From an uncultured Bacteroidales bacterium (GTDB lineage Bacteria > Bacteroidota > Bacteroidia > Bacteroidales > UBA932), in NCBI GenBank assembly GCA_934691625.1, contig CAKUTA010000011.1:1-64000 (forward strand): a stretch of DNA of 64,000 nucleotides, in the 5' to 3' direction. The notes under the pieces were generated by a model. That model was not told the origin of the DNA and did no database searches. It worked only from the letters and a program-made list of their open reading frames with translations. Both the position numbers and the translations under genes were made by a program. Numbering within the stretch: the first letter of the stretch is position 1; each line of letters starts with the position of its first letter. Shown in pieces: positions 8,445 to 19,100 of the stretch.

Positions 8445-8482
8445 TAAGAAGCTGTCTTGAAATTTTCCCCCAAACAACTTCT
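8445..8482. repeat. Short palindromic element, copy B (solo ends)
   Basis: AAGAAGCTGTCTTGA (8446-8460) and CAAACAACTTCT (8471-8482) are imperfect inverse copies of each other, joined by 10 nt. They match the termini of the larger element at 43597-43765. The stop codon of the sulfatase gene overlaps its right edge. Confidence 0.55.
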
Positions 8483-10322
8483 ACAGGAAATCCATGCATA
8501 GGGCGAGGTCTTCCGCATCAGACAATACGTAACTTGCACCGGCGATAAGCATCTGCTGGGCATCGCATTCTCCCCGGGTCACACCGGCAGGAATCACACC
8601 TGCTTTCTTGCATGCGAGCACTCCTCTTTCATCATCTCCTAGGTGGGTGACCTCCCTTCCTGTCACTCCCAGCTCTTTCACAATCCCTGAAAGGATCGAT
8701 GAATATGCCTCAACATCGCTTGCATCGGTGCAGGCGAACACTTTGACAAATTCCGCTCCAGCAAGGCTTCTTCCGATGATTTCCTTGATTCTTTCCTCGC
8801 TTTCAGAGGAGGTAAGGTAGAGCTTGATTCCTCTTGCATATAACTCCTTCACCTTGTCGCTGACCCATGGCAGGACATTTCCATCCGCATCCGCCAGAGT
8901 TCCGTCCATGTCGAGCACAAGAGCCTTCATTGCCTTGCGTACGTAAGGATATTCATCGAACGACATGTCCTCGGGATCGGTTCTCGGGTCACCTGTCTGT
9001 CGCATCCATCGGTGCAGCTTGCGGGCCATCCTTCTTACGATTGCTTGGTAATCAGATGATTCAGCTATGTTTACTATCCTGTCCGGGTCATTTCTGACAT
9101 CGTACAGCTCCCTTGCCGGACGCAGGCCGAATGCCCGTTCAAAGATCTCTGGCGGGTATTCATCCCTGTGGAACGACATGTAGGCCTTCGCCGGACCGTT
9201 TCCTGTGTCTCCGAACACCGGATCAACTCCGGCCGGCAGCCTTTCCGGGTGAAGATTCTCGACGTAATGATATTTCCTGGTCACCATTGCTCTCATCGGA
9301 TAGCCGTAGCCGCCGGGTCTGGTGTTGGTGTGCCGTTCCCTGTCAAGATAAAGTTCCCTGCGGGTTCCGTCGCGTTTTCCTTTCAAGACTGGAACCATGC
9401 TGCGGGAATCCATGTCTGAAGGCCCCTTTACTCCAGCCGCCTCGTAGAATGTGGCCGTAAGATCCATCAGACTGACGAACCCGTGGCAGACAGCCCCCGC
9501 CTTGACCACTCCCGGCCATCTGATGGCAAGCGGAATGTGACATCCTAGGTCATACAGGTTGGACTTGGCTCTTGGAAACGAGTAGCCGTTGTCGCTGGTC
9601 ATGACGAGCAGGGTGTTTTCAAGCCGTCCTGATTTTCTCAAGGCTTCGATCACCTCTTCACACTCGTCTTGGAACAGCTGGATATTATAGTAATAGTCGG
9701 CTACATCGGTTCGGACATCCGGAGCATCCGGGAGATCCGGGCACAGCTGCAATGAATCAGGGTTGAATCCGTGCTCCTCTCCTGAACCTACTGAATATGG
9801 CCTATGTGGGCGCCGGCTGCCCATCCATGCGCAGATAGGCTTGTCTGCCGGAGCCTGCTCGATCCATTCCGCCAGATTCTGTACTTCATGTCCTGCCGGA
9901 TTGTGCTCCCATCCTGTGTGCGAGAATACTCCCGGCCCCCACCCCTTGTGCCAGTACACAGTCAGATATCCAGCTTTTTCAAGCACTTCCGGGTACACGG
10001 TCAAATCACGGGGAAAGTACGAATTAAGGTTGCACGCCTCTCCAAGACGGTGGGCATAGCATCCGGTCAATATGCAGGCTCTTGAAGGTGAGGAATGCGG
10101 AGCTGCACTATACGCTTTTGTGAACAGCATCCCTTCAGCGGCCACAGAGTCGAAGATTCTGGAATCCACGACCCTGTCTCCGTAGGGTGTTGCGTGAGGA
10201 TATCCCCAGTCGTCAGCCAGAAGAAGGACGATGTTGGGTCTTGTCTGCTGACTGTACATGTTCTGCGCGGTCATACAGATGATAGGCATCAGGATAAGAG
10301 ATGATTTTCCGGAACAGGTCAT
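8481..10322 (-). CDS. Secreted sulfatase fused to a HAD-family hydrolase domain
   Basis: 613 residues in two parts. Residues 1-24 are a probable signal peptide. Residues about 28-450 are an S1-type sulfatase: metal ligands D37-D38 (LLADDWG), the formylglycine motif S77-S-P-S-R81 followed by ACILTG, and D244-N245 (TSDNG). The target residue is Ser, so maturation would need an anaerobic sulfatase-maturating enzyme encoded elsewhere. The subfamily resembles sulfamidase-type enzymes, tentatively. Residues about 466-613 are a HAD hydrolase: DMDGT with D471 and D473, TSSES near 504 and GDD at 562-564. The two are one continuous frame, with an internal ATG at the domain border (residue 465). HAD phosphatases are usually cytosolic, so a secreted fusion is unusual. 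It starts 4 nt after the EEP gene. Confidence 0.85.
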   Translation of the reverse strand: MTCSGKSSLILMPIICMTAQNMYSQQTRPNIVLLLADDWGYPHATPYGDRVVDSRIFDSVAAEGMLFTKAYSAAPHSSPSRACILTGCYAHRLGEACNLNSYFPRDLTVYPEVLEKAGYLTVYWHKGWGPGVFSHTGWEHNPAGHEVQNLAEWIEQAPADKPICAWMGSRRPHRPYSVGSGEEHGFNPDSLQLCPDLPDAPDVRTDVADYYYNIQLFQDECEEVIEALRKSGRLENTLLVMTSDNGYSFPRAKSNLYDLGCHIPLAIRWPGVVKAGAVCHGFVSLMDLTATFYEAAGVKGPSDMDSRSMVPVLKGKRDGTRRELYLDRERHTNTRPGGYGYPMRAMVTRKYHYVENLHPERLPAGVDPVFGDTGNGPAKAYMSFHRDEYPPEIFERAFGLRPARELYDVRNDPDRIVNIAESSDYQAIVRRMARKLHRWMRQTGDPRTDPEDMSFDEYPYVRKAMKALVLDMDGTLADADGNVLPWVSDKVKELYARGIKLYLTSSESEERIKEIIGRSLAGAEFVKVFACTDASDVEAYSSILSGIVKELGVTGREVTHLGDDERGVLACKKAGVIPAGVTRGECDAQQMLIAGASYVLSDAEDLALCMDFL

Positions 10323-10326
10323 ATTA

Positions 10327-11205
10327 TTACTTCAGATTAACTGTTACCATTATAGGATAATGATCCGAGATGTAGGGTACGCCCCAGTCGGAGCTATTCA
10401 GTGTTTCGAACTTTGTGACGTCTGCATTCCTGTAGAAGATATAGTCAAGCACGTGCTTGCGGGTGATCTCCATTTTCCCGAATGCGTTAAACGTAGTGGC
10501 ATCGCTGCTTTCTGGGGCTGTGAGCCTGGCGTCATTCATCCAATAGTAATATGGCTGGAGCCCCCACCGCCTTATGTCGTCGGCTTCGTATGAGGCATTC
10601 ATATCTCCGGCTAGGAATACGGTAGCCTTATCTCCGGCCTGCGACTGCATCATGTCCAGATTCAGCAGACTTGAGTTCAGCTTGCCCTCAAGGTCGCAGT
10701 TGAGAGTTCCGAGGCAAAGGTGTGTGCTGTACCAGTAGAACTTCTTTCCTGTGGATTTTTCCTTGAACAGTCCCCATACAGTCCCTCTCCATTGCTTTGT
10801 CGTCACGTTCCAGCACATTGACGGCTCACCAGGTGTGGAGCTATGGAAGAACCAGCCGCTGTTCAGCAGCTTGACAGTGTTCCTGTTGTAGAGGATTACC
10901 GCATTCGCTCCTTTGCCGGAGCCGGTGCCTCTAATATCAATCATGTCATATTCGGGAAGCAGTTCCTTCAGGTCTGTACGCATTTTGGATCTGGCCTCAT
11001 TCACCGCTACCACATCAGGTCTGACCGAATCCATCATCCTCTGAATTGCATATTTGCGAACTTCCCAGTTCAGGACTCCAGTATCCTTTGGCGTGTTGTA
11101 GCGAATGTTGAAGGACATCAGTTTAAGTTCAGCGGATGCCTTCTGGGAGAATCCTCCCAGAAGGATGACCACTGCAAATAATAATTTGAAGAAGTGAGTA
11201 TTCAT
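10327..11205 (-). CDS. Secreted endonuclease/exonuclease/phosphatase (EEP) family enzyme, paralogue 1
   Basis: 292 residues. The ATG at 11205 gives a clean signal peptide (MNTHFFKLLFAVVILLGG, cleaved near KASA); a GTG 15 nt upstream that abuts the susD stop is less likely. All EEP active-site motifs are visible: MSFNIRY (Asn), VNEAR (Glu), STHLCLG (His), AGDMNAS (Asp, Asn) and ISDHYPI (Asp-His). The family hydrolyses phosphodiester or phosphomonoester bonds with a divalent metal. In this gene cluster the substrate is more likely a phosphorylated glycan or lipid head group than DNA (inference). A paralogue is encoded at 19410-20324 on the opposite strand. Confidence 0.85.
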   Translation of the reverse strand: MNTHFFKLLFAVVILLGGFSQKASAELKLMSFNIRYNTPKDTGVLNWEVRKYAIQRMMDSVRPDVVAVNEARSKMRTDLKELLPEYDMIDIRGTGSGKGANAVILYNRNTVKLLNSGWFFHSSTPGEPSMCWNVTTKQWRGTVWGLFKEKSTGKKFYWYSTHLCLGTLNCDLEGKLNSSLLNLDMMQSQAGDKATVFLAGDMNASYEADDIRRWGLQPYYYWMNDARLTAPESSDATTFNAFGKMEITRKHVLDYIFYRNADVTKFETLNSSDWGVPYISDHYPIMVTVNLK

Positions 11206-11219
11206 ATCCGGAAAGTTCA

Positions 11220-13019
11220 CTAATATCCAGGGTTCTGCTGGATGTTGCCTCCTGTGACGAGCACATCATTGGTCGGAATCGGCCAGAGATAGCCTTGCTC
11301 TTTGTAGAAGTGTCTTTCATGAATTGTCTGGGCGGCGGCAAAGGAGGACAGACCATTGAGATCAGGGATTCCGTTCTCGTCCACATCCGGGGTGTAGGCT
11401 ATGAAGTCGGCGCCTAGCTTCTGAAGCTCGGCCTTCTTGTTGTAGGCGAAGCCCCATTCATATCCATTGAGTGCCTTTTCTGCGATTCTCCATCTCCACA
11501 TATCGAACATTCTTAGCCTTTCTCCTGCAAACTCCATGCGTCGTTCGGTTCTTAGGATTGTGCGTAGTTTGGCCTGGTCTGTGGTGGTGACGGCCGGGTA
11601 TGCGGAAGTGTTCTCCGGAGTGGTCTTGTAGGCTCTTGCCCGGACCTTGTTTATGGCTGCCGCCGCCTCTCCGTCCGAGGTCTCTCCAAGCTCAATCTTC
11701 GCCTCTGCGTACATCAGCAGTACATCAGCATATCTGAGAATCTGTTTGTCCGGAGCTGTGATGAAGTCGTCTGTCCAATCCTCGTCCACACCTTTGCATT
11801 TGATGAGACCCGTTCTTGATGGTAATTTGGGGTCGGTGTTCACCAGCATGTTGTCGTTGTTCGGCACCATTCCGCCGGCCTTGTCACTCCAGACTTTAAG
11901 CGCATTGAAACGGAAGTCATAGACAATGCCGCAGAAATTTGTCCCAGGTTCGAGGATTGTGGCCTTCAGGCGCGGGTCTCTGTTTTCCCAAGGGTTCTTG
12001 GGATTGAATCTCTTTGATTCGTTGACAGGCAGACCGTCATCGCAGAGGAATGCGTAGAGAAGATCCCAGGTGGGATTGTTAGAGCAGTAGCCGTTGTGCA
12101 TACGGGGAAGCCCTGATGTGACACCGAGCTTGTGAAGGTACTGGCTTTCGACTCCTCCGGATTGTTCGTATGACCTTGCTATGCTGAACACAGCCTCGCA
12201 AGTGTTGTGTGTCTTGCTGAGGAACAGCTCGCTGAAATCAGGATACAGGTCATAGACGCCAAGGTCAATGCAGGCCTTGGCGGCATCTCGTGCCATTTCA
12301 AGGTATTTTCTGGAGGCAGCCTCGTCGGGCTGCTCCTGGAACTTGAGCATGGTCCCGAAGTACAATGCTGTCCTGGCCTTCATTCCGAGTGCGGCCCCTT
12401 TTGTTACCATCTGCTGGCCTGAATATGTCTCCGGGCAGTTCTCAATAGCATAGTCGAAGTCCTCGATTATTTTCGGGAGAGCCTCAAGTACAGGAGTCCT
12501 TCCTGTGGAGTATGCTACATCCAGAGTGATGTCGTTCAGGAAAAACACCGGGTCTCCGAAGAGCATGCATATTCTTGAATAGAAACATGCTCTATAGAAC
12601 TTGGCGCATCCTTCAAGCATCCTGTACTCCTCATCAGACATGGTGTCCTTTGCCTTGTGCATGTTGTCAAGAATAGCATTGCATCTGCTGATTCCTTTGT
12701 AGGTGTAGCTCCAGATATTCTTGACATTGACTGAACTGTTTCCGGTTGTGGTCCCGAGTTTCATGGAATTCTGTGAGTTCCTGTTGACCGCATCGTCTGT
12801 GAATTCGTCAAGATCAGCGGTCATTCCTGCCTCGTTGCGGTCTGAAAGCCAGAACTGTACAAGCTGGATAGTGTTCAGGCTCATTATCACCTGTTCCTTG
12901 TCTTTGTACCAGTTGCCGGTCGCAGGCTTGTCCAAAGGCGCGAGATCAAGATTGATGCATGACACCGCAGCGAGTGCAACGGTTACAAGTTGTATCGTTA
13001 TTTTCGTTTTCATCATCAT
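11220..13019 (-). CDS. SusD/RagB-family surface glycan-binding lipoprotein
   Basis: About 599 residues. The N-terminus is a lipoprotein signal (LAAVSC), so the mature protein is anchored at the cell surface beside SusC. The helical tetratricopeptide-like core and C-terminal RagB/SusD region (LRTERRMEFAGERLRMFDMWRW) are typical, and the length is in the upper normal range. Three in-frame ATG codons lie at 13019, 13016 and 13013. An AGGAGG that overlaps the susC stop is spaced 8 nt from the ATG at 13013, which would suit that start. It is 6 nt behind susC, the canonical order. Confidence 0.93.
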   Translation of the reverse strand: MMMKTKITIQLVTVALAAVSCINLDLAPLDKPATGNWYKDKEQVIMSLNTIQLVQFWLSDRNEAGMTADLDEFTDDAVNRNSQNSMKLGTTTGNSSVNVKNIWSYTYKGISRCNAILDNMHKAKDTMSDEEYRMLEGCAKFYRACFYSRICMLFGDPVFFLNDITLDVAYSTGRTPVLEALPKIIEDFDYAIENCPETYSGQQMVTKGAALGMKARTALYFGTMLKFQEQPDEAASRKYLEMARDAAKACIDLGVYDLYPDFSELFLSKTHNTCEAVFSIARSYEQSGGVESQYLHKLGVTSGLPRMHNGYCSNNPTWDLLYAFLCDDGLPVNESKRFNPKNPWENRDPRLKATILEPGTNFCGIVYDFRFNALKVWSDKAGGMVPNNDNMLVNTDPKLPSRTGLIKCKGVDEDWTDDFITAPDKQILRYADVLLMYAEAKIELGETSDGEAAAAINKVRARAYKTTPENTSAYPAVTTTDQAKLRTILRTERRMEFAGERLRMFDMWRWRIAEKALNGYEWGFAYNKKAELQKLGADFIAYTPDVDENGIPDLNGLSSFAAAQTIHERHFYKEQGYLWPIPTNDVLVTGGNIQQNPGY

Positions 13020-13021
13020 GT

Positions 13022-13027
13022 CCTCCT
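13022..13027 (-). promoter_or_regulatory. Shine-Dalgarno sequence before susD
   Basis: AGGAGG on the minus strand overlaps the susC stop codon and lies 8 nt before the ATG at 13013. Such sites are rare in this phylum, so it may tie susD translation to termination on susC. Confidence 0.45.
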
Positions 13028-16000
13028 AAAATTTGATGCTTGCTCCGAATACTATGCTCTTGGTGATAGGATAGCCTGTCGAACTGACTTCAGGATCCCA
13101 CCCTTTAGGGAAATGGCATGCTGTGAAGAAATCGGATAGTGAGCAAGATAGTCTCAGATTTCTTACCTTTATGGTATCAAGCCATTTACGTGGTAATGTG
13201 TAGCCTATGGTTATATCCTTGACTCTGAAGTATGCTCCGTTTATCAGCCAGAAATCAGATATTGCGTAGTTCTGAGAAGTGGTTCCTGTTGTCTGGGAAT
13301 ATCTTGGGTACTTTGCCGAAAGGTTTTCGCTGATGGTGTTGAACGGGCTCCAGTGGCTGTTCTTAACAAACTTCGGAACATTTCCCCAGTAGCTGTAGAG
13401 TGGCTGTACCATCTGGGCGGTAAGCATGGCGTCCCGTTTGCCTACGCCTTGGAAGGTCATATTGAAGTCGAGACCTTTCCATCCGAAGAAGATGCTGCCT
13501 CCGTAGTTCATTCTTGGGAGTGAACTGCCGATTACGGTGCGGTCATAGTCATTGTTGATGATTCCGTCCGGTACTCCATTGGCCCCGCTTATATCCTTGA
13601 AGCGGATGTCTCCAGGCTGTACGGTTGCAGAGGTAACTGCTGAGCCGGACACTTCATCCGTATTCTGGAAGATACCGTCCGAGAGGTAGCCGTACCAGGC
13701 CTTGTACTCAAGTCCGGATGCGATGATTGTTCCTCCTGAGATGTTTAGCTTGTCTCCGATGTCACCCATGACAGATTTGTAGTCCGAGAGGTTGAAGCTG
13801 ACCCCATAGCTGAAATTACCTATCATGTCGTTCCAGCCTATCGTGAAATCCCATCCATTTGTGTGCATGTCTCCGGCGTTCTGATCAGGGGCGGAATAAC
13901 CCATGAACGATGGTATGTCAAGTTCTATTAGCATATTACGTGTATTCTTGTAGTACCAGTCGAAGTTCACTGCGAGCCGGTCTCTCAGAAAATTCATATC
14001 AGCTCCGATATCATAGGTCGTAGTTGTCTCCCAGGTGATGTCCTCAATGGCCAGTTTGGAGTTGGTCACACCCTGGACTCCGATTACTGAACTGCCGGAG
14101 AATACTGATGGACTTGTGAAACTCATTGTCGTCTGGTAAGGATAGTTTCCGATTCTCTCATTTCCTAGATTTCCGTATGAGGCTCTGAGTTTCAGATGGC
14201 TTACTGCATTCTGATTCTTCATGAATTCCTCCCGGCTGACAACCCATCCGGCTGAAACGGAAGGAAAATAGCCCCATCTGTAATTTTTCGCAAACCTGGC
14301 GGAAGCGTCTGCGCGGAAGTTTGCCTGAATGTAGTACCTTGAGTCATAATTATAGGTGACGCGCCCATAGGCCGAGAAATAAGCATTTTCGTAAGGCGTG
14401 GAGTTGCCTGCTGTGACCTTGTCGTCCGGACCTGCCGACAGATAAGGGAAGTAGTCTGTGATATAGTCGTTCTTTGATGCAGAGATATTCTGCCATTTGT
14501 TGTAGAATTCCTCGATTCCGGCCATCACACCGAAGTAATGCTTGTCCCAGTTCTTGTTGTAGTTTGCGAACAACTGAGTTGTATAGGAGTATGACGAGGT
14601 GCGAACTTCCGTGAGATCGGTTGTGTTTGCACCGGCCAGGAAACTTTCCGGACCGTCAGGATTGTCATAAGGAGTGTAGGAGACAGCCTTATTGAAGTCT
14701 TTTTCACGGCTCTCGTTGAATTTCGGGGAGAATATGCCGGAAATCACTAGTCCTGTGAGAGGGCGGATGTCAAGCTGGATCTTTCCTCCGCCGACAATGG
14801 AGCGGGATTCTTTTGTTCCTCCGTGAAGCATTTTTGCATAAGGGTTTGTCCCGTCCTTTCCTGACGCCGGTCTGCCGTCGGACCATTCGGCCGCGTAGAT
14901 AGGGCCGGCGTTACGCATCCATCCTGCCGGGCTATAATATGGTGCGCTGGTGTCAACTATTCTTCCATTGAGGTCTATGGAGAATGACATGTAGTCATTC
15001 AGCTCGATGTCGTTGTTCACACGGACAGCGTATTTGTCCCATGTGTAGGAATCGCCTGTGTAGAGTCCTTCTACATTGTCGTAGCCGAGGGAAACCTTTG
15101 TCTTCACTTTTTTTGTTCCGGCTGTCACTGATAGGCTGTATTTCTGTCTGGGAGCGTAATTCTTTAGAATCATCCCTGCCCAGTCCGTATCTGGATAGAG
15201 ATCCGGATTGGACTTGTGCAATGTGTTGTAGCTGCGTATGTACTCTTGCGGCCATACGGAATACCTTCCAGCTGAGGGGGTGTCATTGTAGGCTAGCTCA
15301 TTCATGGCCTCCATGTAGTCAACAGCGTCACCATATTCAGGCATTGCGGTAGGGAAGTCCATGGCCATTGTATATGAGAAATCTACGGAAGCCTTTTCGC
15401 TTTCTTTTGCCCTGCGGGTAGTCACGACTATGACTCCGGCAGCTGCGCGTGATCCATAGATGGCCGCTGAGGCGGCATCCTTCAGAACTGTCAGGTCTTG
15501 AATATCTCCAGGCAGGACATCCGAGAGAGAACCAGGCACTCCATCGATGATGACTAGCGGCGATGACTCTTGCATGGAGGTGATGCCTCTGACCCTCAAG
15601 GTGGCATCGGCGCCGGGGCCGGAACTGCTTCTTGTGACTGTGAGTCCGGAAATTGCGCCTTGAAGGGCGTTTGTCACTTCGGTGGTCTGTCTTTTCTTGA
15701 TCATATCTCCCTCGACGGAACTTACTGAACCTGTGAGGTCTTTCTTCTTCATGGTACCGTATCCGACGAAAACAACCTCGTCAAGGAAATTGGCATCCTC
15801 TTCCAGTGTTACATTATAGGTGTCCTTCATTGTCAGCTTCACCGTCACTTGCGTGTAGCCGATGCTGGATACGATAATTGATGTGGTTTCTGATGGCAAG
15901 GTCAATGCGAAGTCTCCATTAATGTCTGTGGCTGTCCCTATGGAGGTTCCTGCTGCGATGACACTTGCTCCGATGATTGGCTCCGATGTGGTACTCACCA

Positions 16001-16112
16001 CGTTTCCTGTAATCTTTCTGTTCTGTGCGGACGTGGTCTGGGAAATGGTCAGCACCGTCACCAGAATCAGAAGAAAACGATTTCTTCGGAAAAAGTTGTT
16101 TTTTAGTTTCAT
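13026..16112 (-). CDS. SusC/RagA-family TonB-linked outer-membrane transporter
   Basis: 1028 residues. Signal peptide to about residue 30 (ending TSAQ), then a carboxypeptidase-regulatory-like domain (KITGNVVSTTSEPIIGASVIAAG region), the TonB-plug domain with VFVGYGTMKKKDLTGSVSSV and DAASAAIYGSRAAAGVIVVTT (both SusC signatures), then a 22-strand-type barrel ending in SIVFGASIKF. No STN/anti-sigma interaction domain precedes the plug, so there is no sign of ECF-sigma control. It is the first gene of a susC-susD-EEP-sulfatase-mutarotase-like unit. A promoter lies at 16170-16199. Confidence 0.96.
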   Translation of the reverse strand: MKLKNNFFRRNRFLLILVTVLTISQTTSAQNRKITGNVVSTTSEPIIGASVIAAGTSIGTATDINGDFALTLPSETTSIIVSSIGYTQVTVKLTMKDTYNVTLEEDANFLDEVVFVGYGTMKKKDLTGSVSSVEGDMIKKRQTTEVTNALQGAISGLTVTRSSSGPGADATLRVRGITSMQESSPLVIIDGVPGSLSDVLPGDIQDLTVLKDAASAAIYGSRAAAGVIVVTTRRAKESEKASVDFSYTMAMDFPTAMPEYGDAVDYMEAMNELAYNDTPSAGRYSVWPQEYIRSYNTLHKSNPDLYPDTDWAGMILKNYAPRQKYSLSVTAGTKKVKTKVSLGYDNVEGLYTGDSYTWDKYAVRVNNDIELNDYMSFSIDLNGRIVDTSAPYYSPAGWMRNAGPIYAAEWSDGRPASGKDGTNPYAKMLHGGTKESRSIVGGGKIQLDIRPLTGLVISGIFSPKFNESREKDFNKAVSYTPYDNPDGPESFLAGANTTDLTEVRTSSYSYTTQLFANYNKNWDKHYFGVMAGIEEFYNKWQNISASKNDYITDYFPYLSAGPDDKVTAGNSTPYENAYFSAYGRVTYNYDSRYYIQANFRADASARFAKNYRWGYFPSVSAGWVVSREEFMKNQNAVSHLKLRASYGNLGNERIGNYPYQTTMSFTSPSVFSGSSVIGVQGVTNSKLAIEDITWETTTTYDIGADMNFLRDRLAVNFDWYYKNTRNMLIELDIPSFMGYSAPDQNAGDMHTNGWDFTIGWNDMIGNFSYGVSFNLSDYKSVMGDIGDKLNISGGTIIASGLEYKAWYGYLSDGIFQNTDEVSGSAVTSATVQPGDIRFKDISGANGVPDGIINNDYDRTVIGSSLPRMNYGGSIFFGWKGLDFNMTFQGVGKRDAMLTAQMVQPLYSYWGNVPKFVKNSHWSPFNTISENLSAKYPRYSQTTGTTSQNYAISDFWLINGAYFRVKDITIGYTLPRKWLDTIKVRNLRLSCSLSDFFTACHFPKGWDPEVSSTGYPITKSIVFGASIKF

Positions 16113-16161
16113 AATGTCTATAATTGCACTCGGAAATTATGCCATACCATACCATACCCAA

Positions 16162-16173
16162 GTGTGATGCAAA
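16162..16173. promoter_or_regulatory. Candidate operator GTGTGATGCAAA at the susC promoter
   Basis: GTGTGATGCAAA overlaps the -7 box of the susC promoter and the predicted start of transcription. It matches GTGTGGTGCAAA at 27970-27981 (11 of 12), which has the same position relative to the MFS promoter. GTGTGTTGC also occurs at 28062-28070 in the regulator leader. The adjacent CCATACCATACCATACC (16142-16158) is a short tandem repeat. Confidence 0.45.
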
Positions 16174-16199
16174 TGTAGAAATTATTTTTAAAATACAAA
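16170..16199 (-). promoter_or_regulatory. Promoter of the susC unit
   Basis: On the minus strand a -33 TTTG (complement of 16196-16199), 18 nt, and a -7 TACATTTG (complement of 16170-16177). The -33 box overlaps the ATG of the divergent lipoprotein gene. A weaker plus-strand box, TATAATTG at 16119-16126, could serve that gene. Confidence 0.65.
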
Positions 16200-19100
16200 T
16201 GAAAAAGATATACTTTTTTCTGCGAGGCATTCTGCTCATCATAGGAGGGCTCCTTTTGGTAAGCGGATGTAAAGAAGCAACTATAGCTGAGGCAAGATAC
16301 CTTACGGTCGATTCTCCGTCAGACGAGGGCATCAAAATCTCAGGAGAAGGAGGAACGTTTGAAATTTCCATCCGGACCAATCTTCAGTGGACGGTCAAAG
16401 CGGAATCGGATGGTTCTGCTGCCAAATGGATTTCATTCAGCAAATCCTCCGGAATTGGGGATGATACCGTCACCGCTACCGTGCTGAAAGGCACTAGCAA
16501 TCTGAGGACGGCAGAGGTCTCGGTAATGTCAAAGGATGAACAGACGGTCCATTTGTTCAATGTCAGCCAGGAGGCTTCCAGTGAAGCACCTGAATCAGAA
16601 GGTTATAGTATTCCGGCATATTCCATATTCCAGAATATAAATGATAGGGATGTCACTCTCGGCATAGCCAACGCTGAGATTGATGGCGGAAGCTGCAAGT
16701 TTGAAGGTGGCGCTACCATAACAATGAGCGGAGCGGCTTCCCAGGCGGCGTTTGTATCTACGAATTATTATCAGATCAATGCGCAGTTTACCGGCTGGGG
16801 TACGGAAGATGCAAAGGACATTGTTGTCAAGATACCTGTGAAAGAGAATCTTTCAGGCGATATGCGTATGTTCTGGGGCTGGACAAGCTCAGTGGCATCC
16901 TCTTGGAAGGTCTATACGGGCATTGATGGCGAGAACTGGACGGACACCGGTACCACTATAGGCTTCACCAAGAGCGCCCGTTTCAACAGGACTATCTTCT
17001 TTTCGGTCCCTGGTGTCGTCCCGGCCGGCGGCTCCCTTTACCTCAGGCTTGTGCCGGAGACATCCCTCGGTGCGGGCGACAATGTGCAGTTCTGCACTGG
17101 ATTTCTCCTTACCAGATCTGAGCCTGACGAGGTGACCCCGCCATCCGGAGACAAGATTCTATATTACTGCGATTTCAACAATGTGACAATAGGATGTCCT
17201 TACAATATGCCTCTTGGCTATCTGAGGTCTTCAGCAGAGGCTTTTGATGCGTCTGCATTTGGCTACGATGGCGTCGGCAAGAGCGGAACTGTGGTAGGCG
17301 AATGGGGCAGTGTCAGAATCGGCTCAGGCTCAGGCGAGGCCGCTCTTGTATTTCCTCCTCTTTCCGAAGAAAAACTTGGCGACGGAACAGCTGACGTGAA
17401 AGTTTCTTTCAAGGCTGTCCTGTACCAGTCTGCTGATTATCTGAATGACAAGGAGGGAAAGGCATCCTGCAATATTGCTGTATCTGTTGCAGAGGGAGAA
17501 GGTTCTGTTGAGAACGGAGAGATCTCGGATCTGAACAACTGGACAGATTTCGAGGAGAGAAGCGTTGTCATAAAGGGGGCCGGCAAAGACACCAGAATAA
17601 GAATCGGCATCAGTGGCGGTTCCGGTGATAGACGGTTCTATCTGGACGATGTCGTTGTCGAGGCCATTTCGGACATAGTAGTTCCTTCCGAACAGAATAA
17701 GACACTTACCGAGATATTGTCCGGTGGTGACGGAACAATCCGTGAACCTGTCAAGACTATTGTGACAGTATTGTCTAATCCTTCTGGAGCTAACCTTCCG
17801 GACAATACTGCTGTCGTTACGGATGGGACCTCGTATGCGGCCTTGAATTTCTCATCAGCAACATCTTTGGATGCCGGAACAAAGGTGACTCTCAAGCTTG
17901 AGGGCGCTGTCCTGGACAAGAAAGCTTCAAGGCTTTCAGTATCTCCTGAAATGATTGCGGAAAAGGAGGACGGTCTCTCTCCAGCGCCTGAAAATGCCTC
18001 TGTCGCACAGTTGCATTCACTTGAATATCATCTCGTTGAGATCAAGAATGTCCAGGCTGCCGAGTCATTCATAGGAAAGACTTTCTCTGGTGAGGTGCTT
18101 ATGGAAAATGCTGAAAAAGAGACGTTCGGATTGAATATATATTCATCTGCGTCGTTCGCCGGCAGTGTCATTCCGGAAAACAGCGGCTCTGTCAAGGGAA
18201 TCGTAATCGGAGGCAGGCTCTGCCCGAGGACGGCTGGCGATATAAACCTTGTACTGGACAGGATAGGAAGCGGAGAAGTGAAACTCTTCGAGCCTATGTT
18301 CTGTACGTATGACTTCACGGAGGGCTCGGCTGTTCCTCAGATAAAGAATGCCACAATCAGCGGTCAGACAGTCACATTCACCAACGGTGGACGCATTGAA
18401 AGGGTCGGCGGAACTGATGGTGAGATGGCTTTCGCTCAGGGAAAGACATCAACTCCGTATAATGTCTATCTTTATTCGACAGGATGGAATGCTGATGGAA
18501 CATGCTGGCATTTGAGCTGTCCGGCAGTCGAGGATATTTCGGGCAAGGTCGCAGTTACATTCTCCCTGAATAGTTCTTCCAGTGAAGTACAGCAGGTATG
18601 GAACATTTTCTGGAGCAATGATGGCGAGTCATGGAGTCCTACGGAATATACATGGAATAAAGTCAACAACACCGACGCTTTGGCGACGAATGCTAAAAAC
18701 ACGTTCTTGGCCCAGAACACTACGTCAAACGGCATCACGAGGACTGAATTCACTGTTCCTTCCGGCAAGAAAATCTCAGCTGGAAAGGCTCTTCATATAA
18801 AGCTGGTTCCGACCAGGACATTGACTTCCGCAGATACGAAGGTTCAGCTTGGATTCGGGTTCTATGTGGCTCCGGGAGATGTGCAGAATATGGACAGGCC
18901 GGCTGGATCTTTAATATTCAATAATTTCTCCGAGTGCATCGCCGGGACGGACTATATGCTTGGATCCGAGGTCCGTTACTTTGGAAATGTGGTCACTCCG
19001 GCATATACAAAGGAAGGCTGGACGGTTGTCTCCGGATTTAGCCGGACTGGTTATATCATGTTAGGAGGTGCCAAGACAGGAGATCACGGAATCACGACTC

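Noticed and set aside
8421..8477. Upstream start for the mutarotase-like gene
   Set aside because: The added residues are encoded by the palindromic repeat element.
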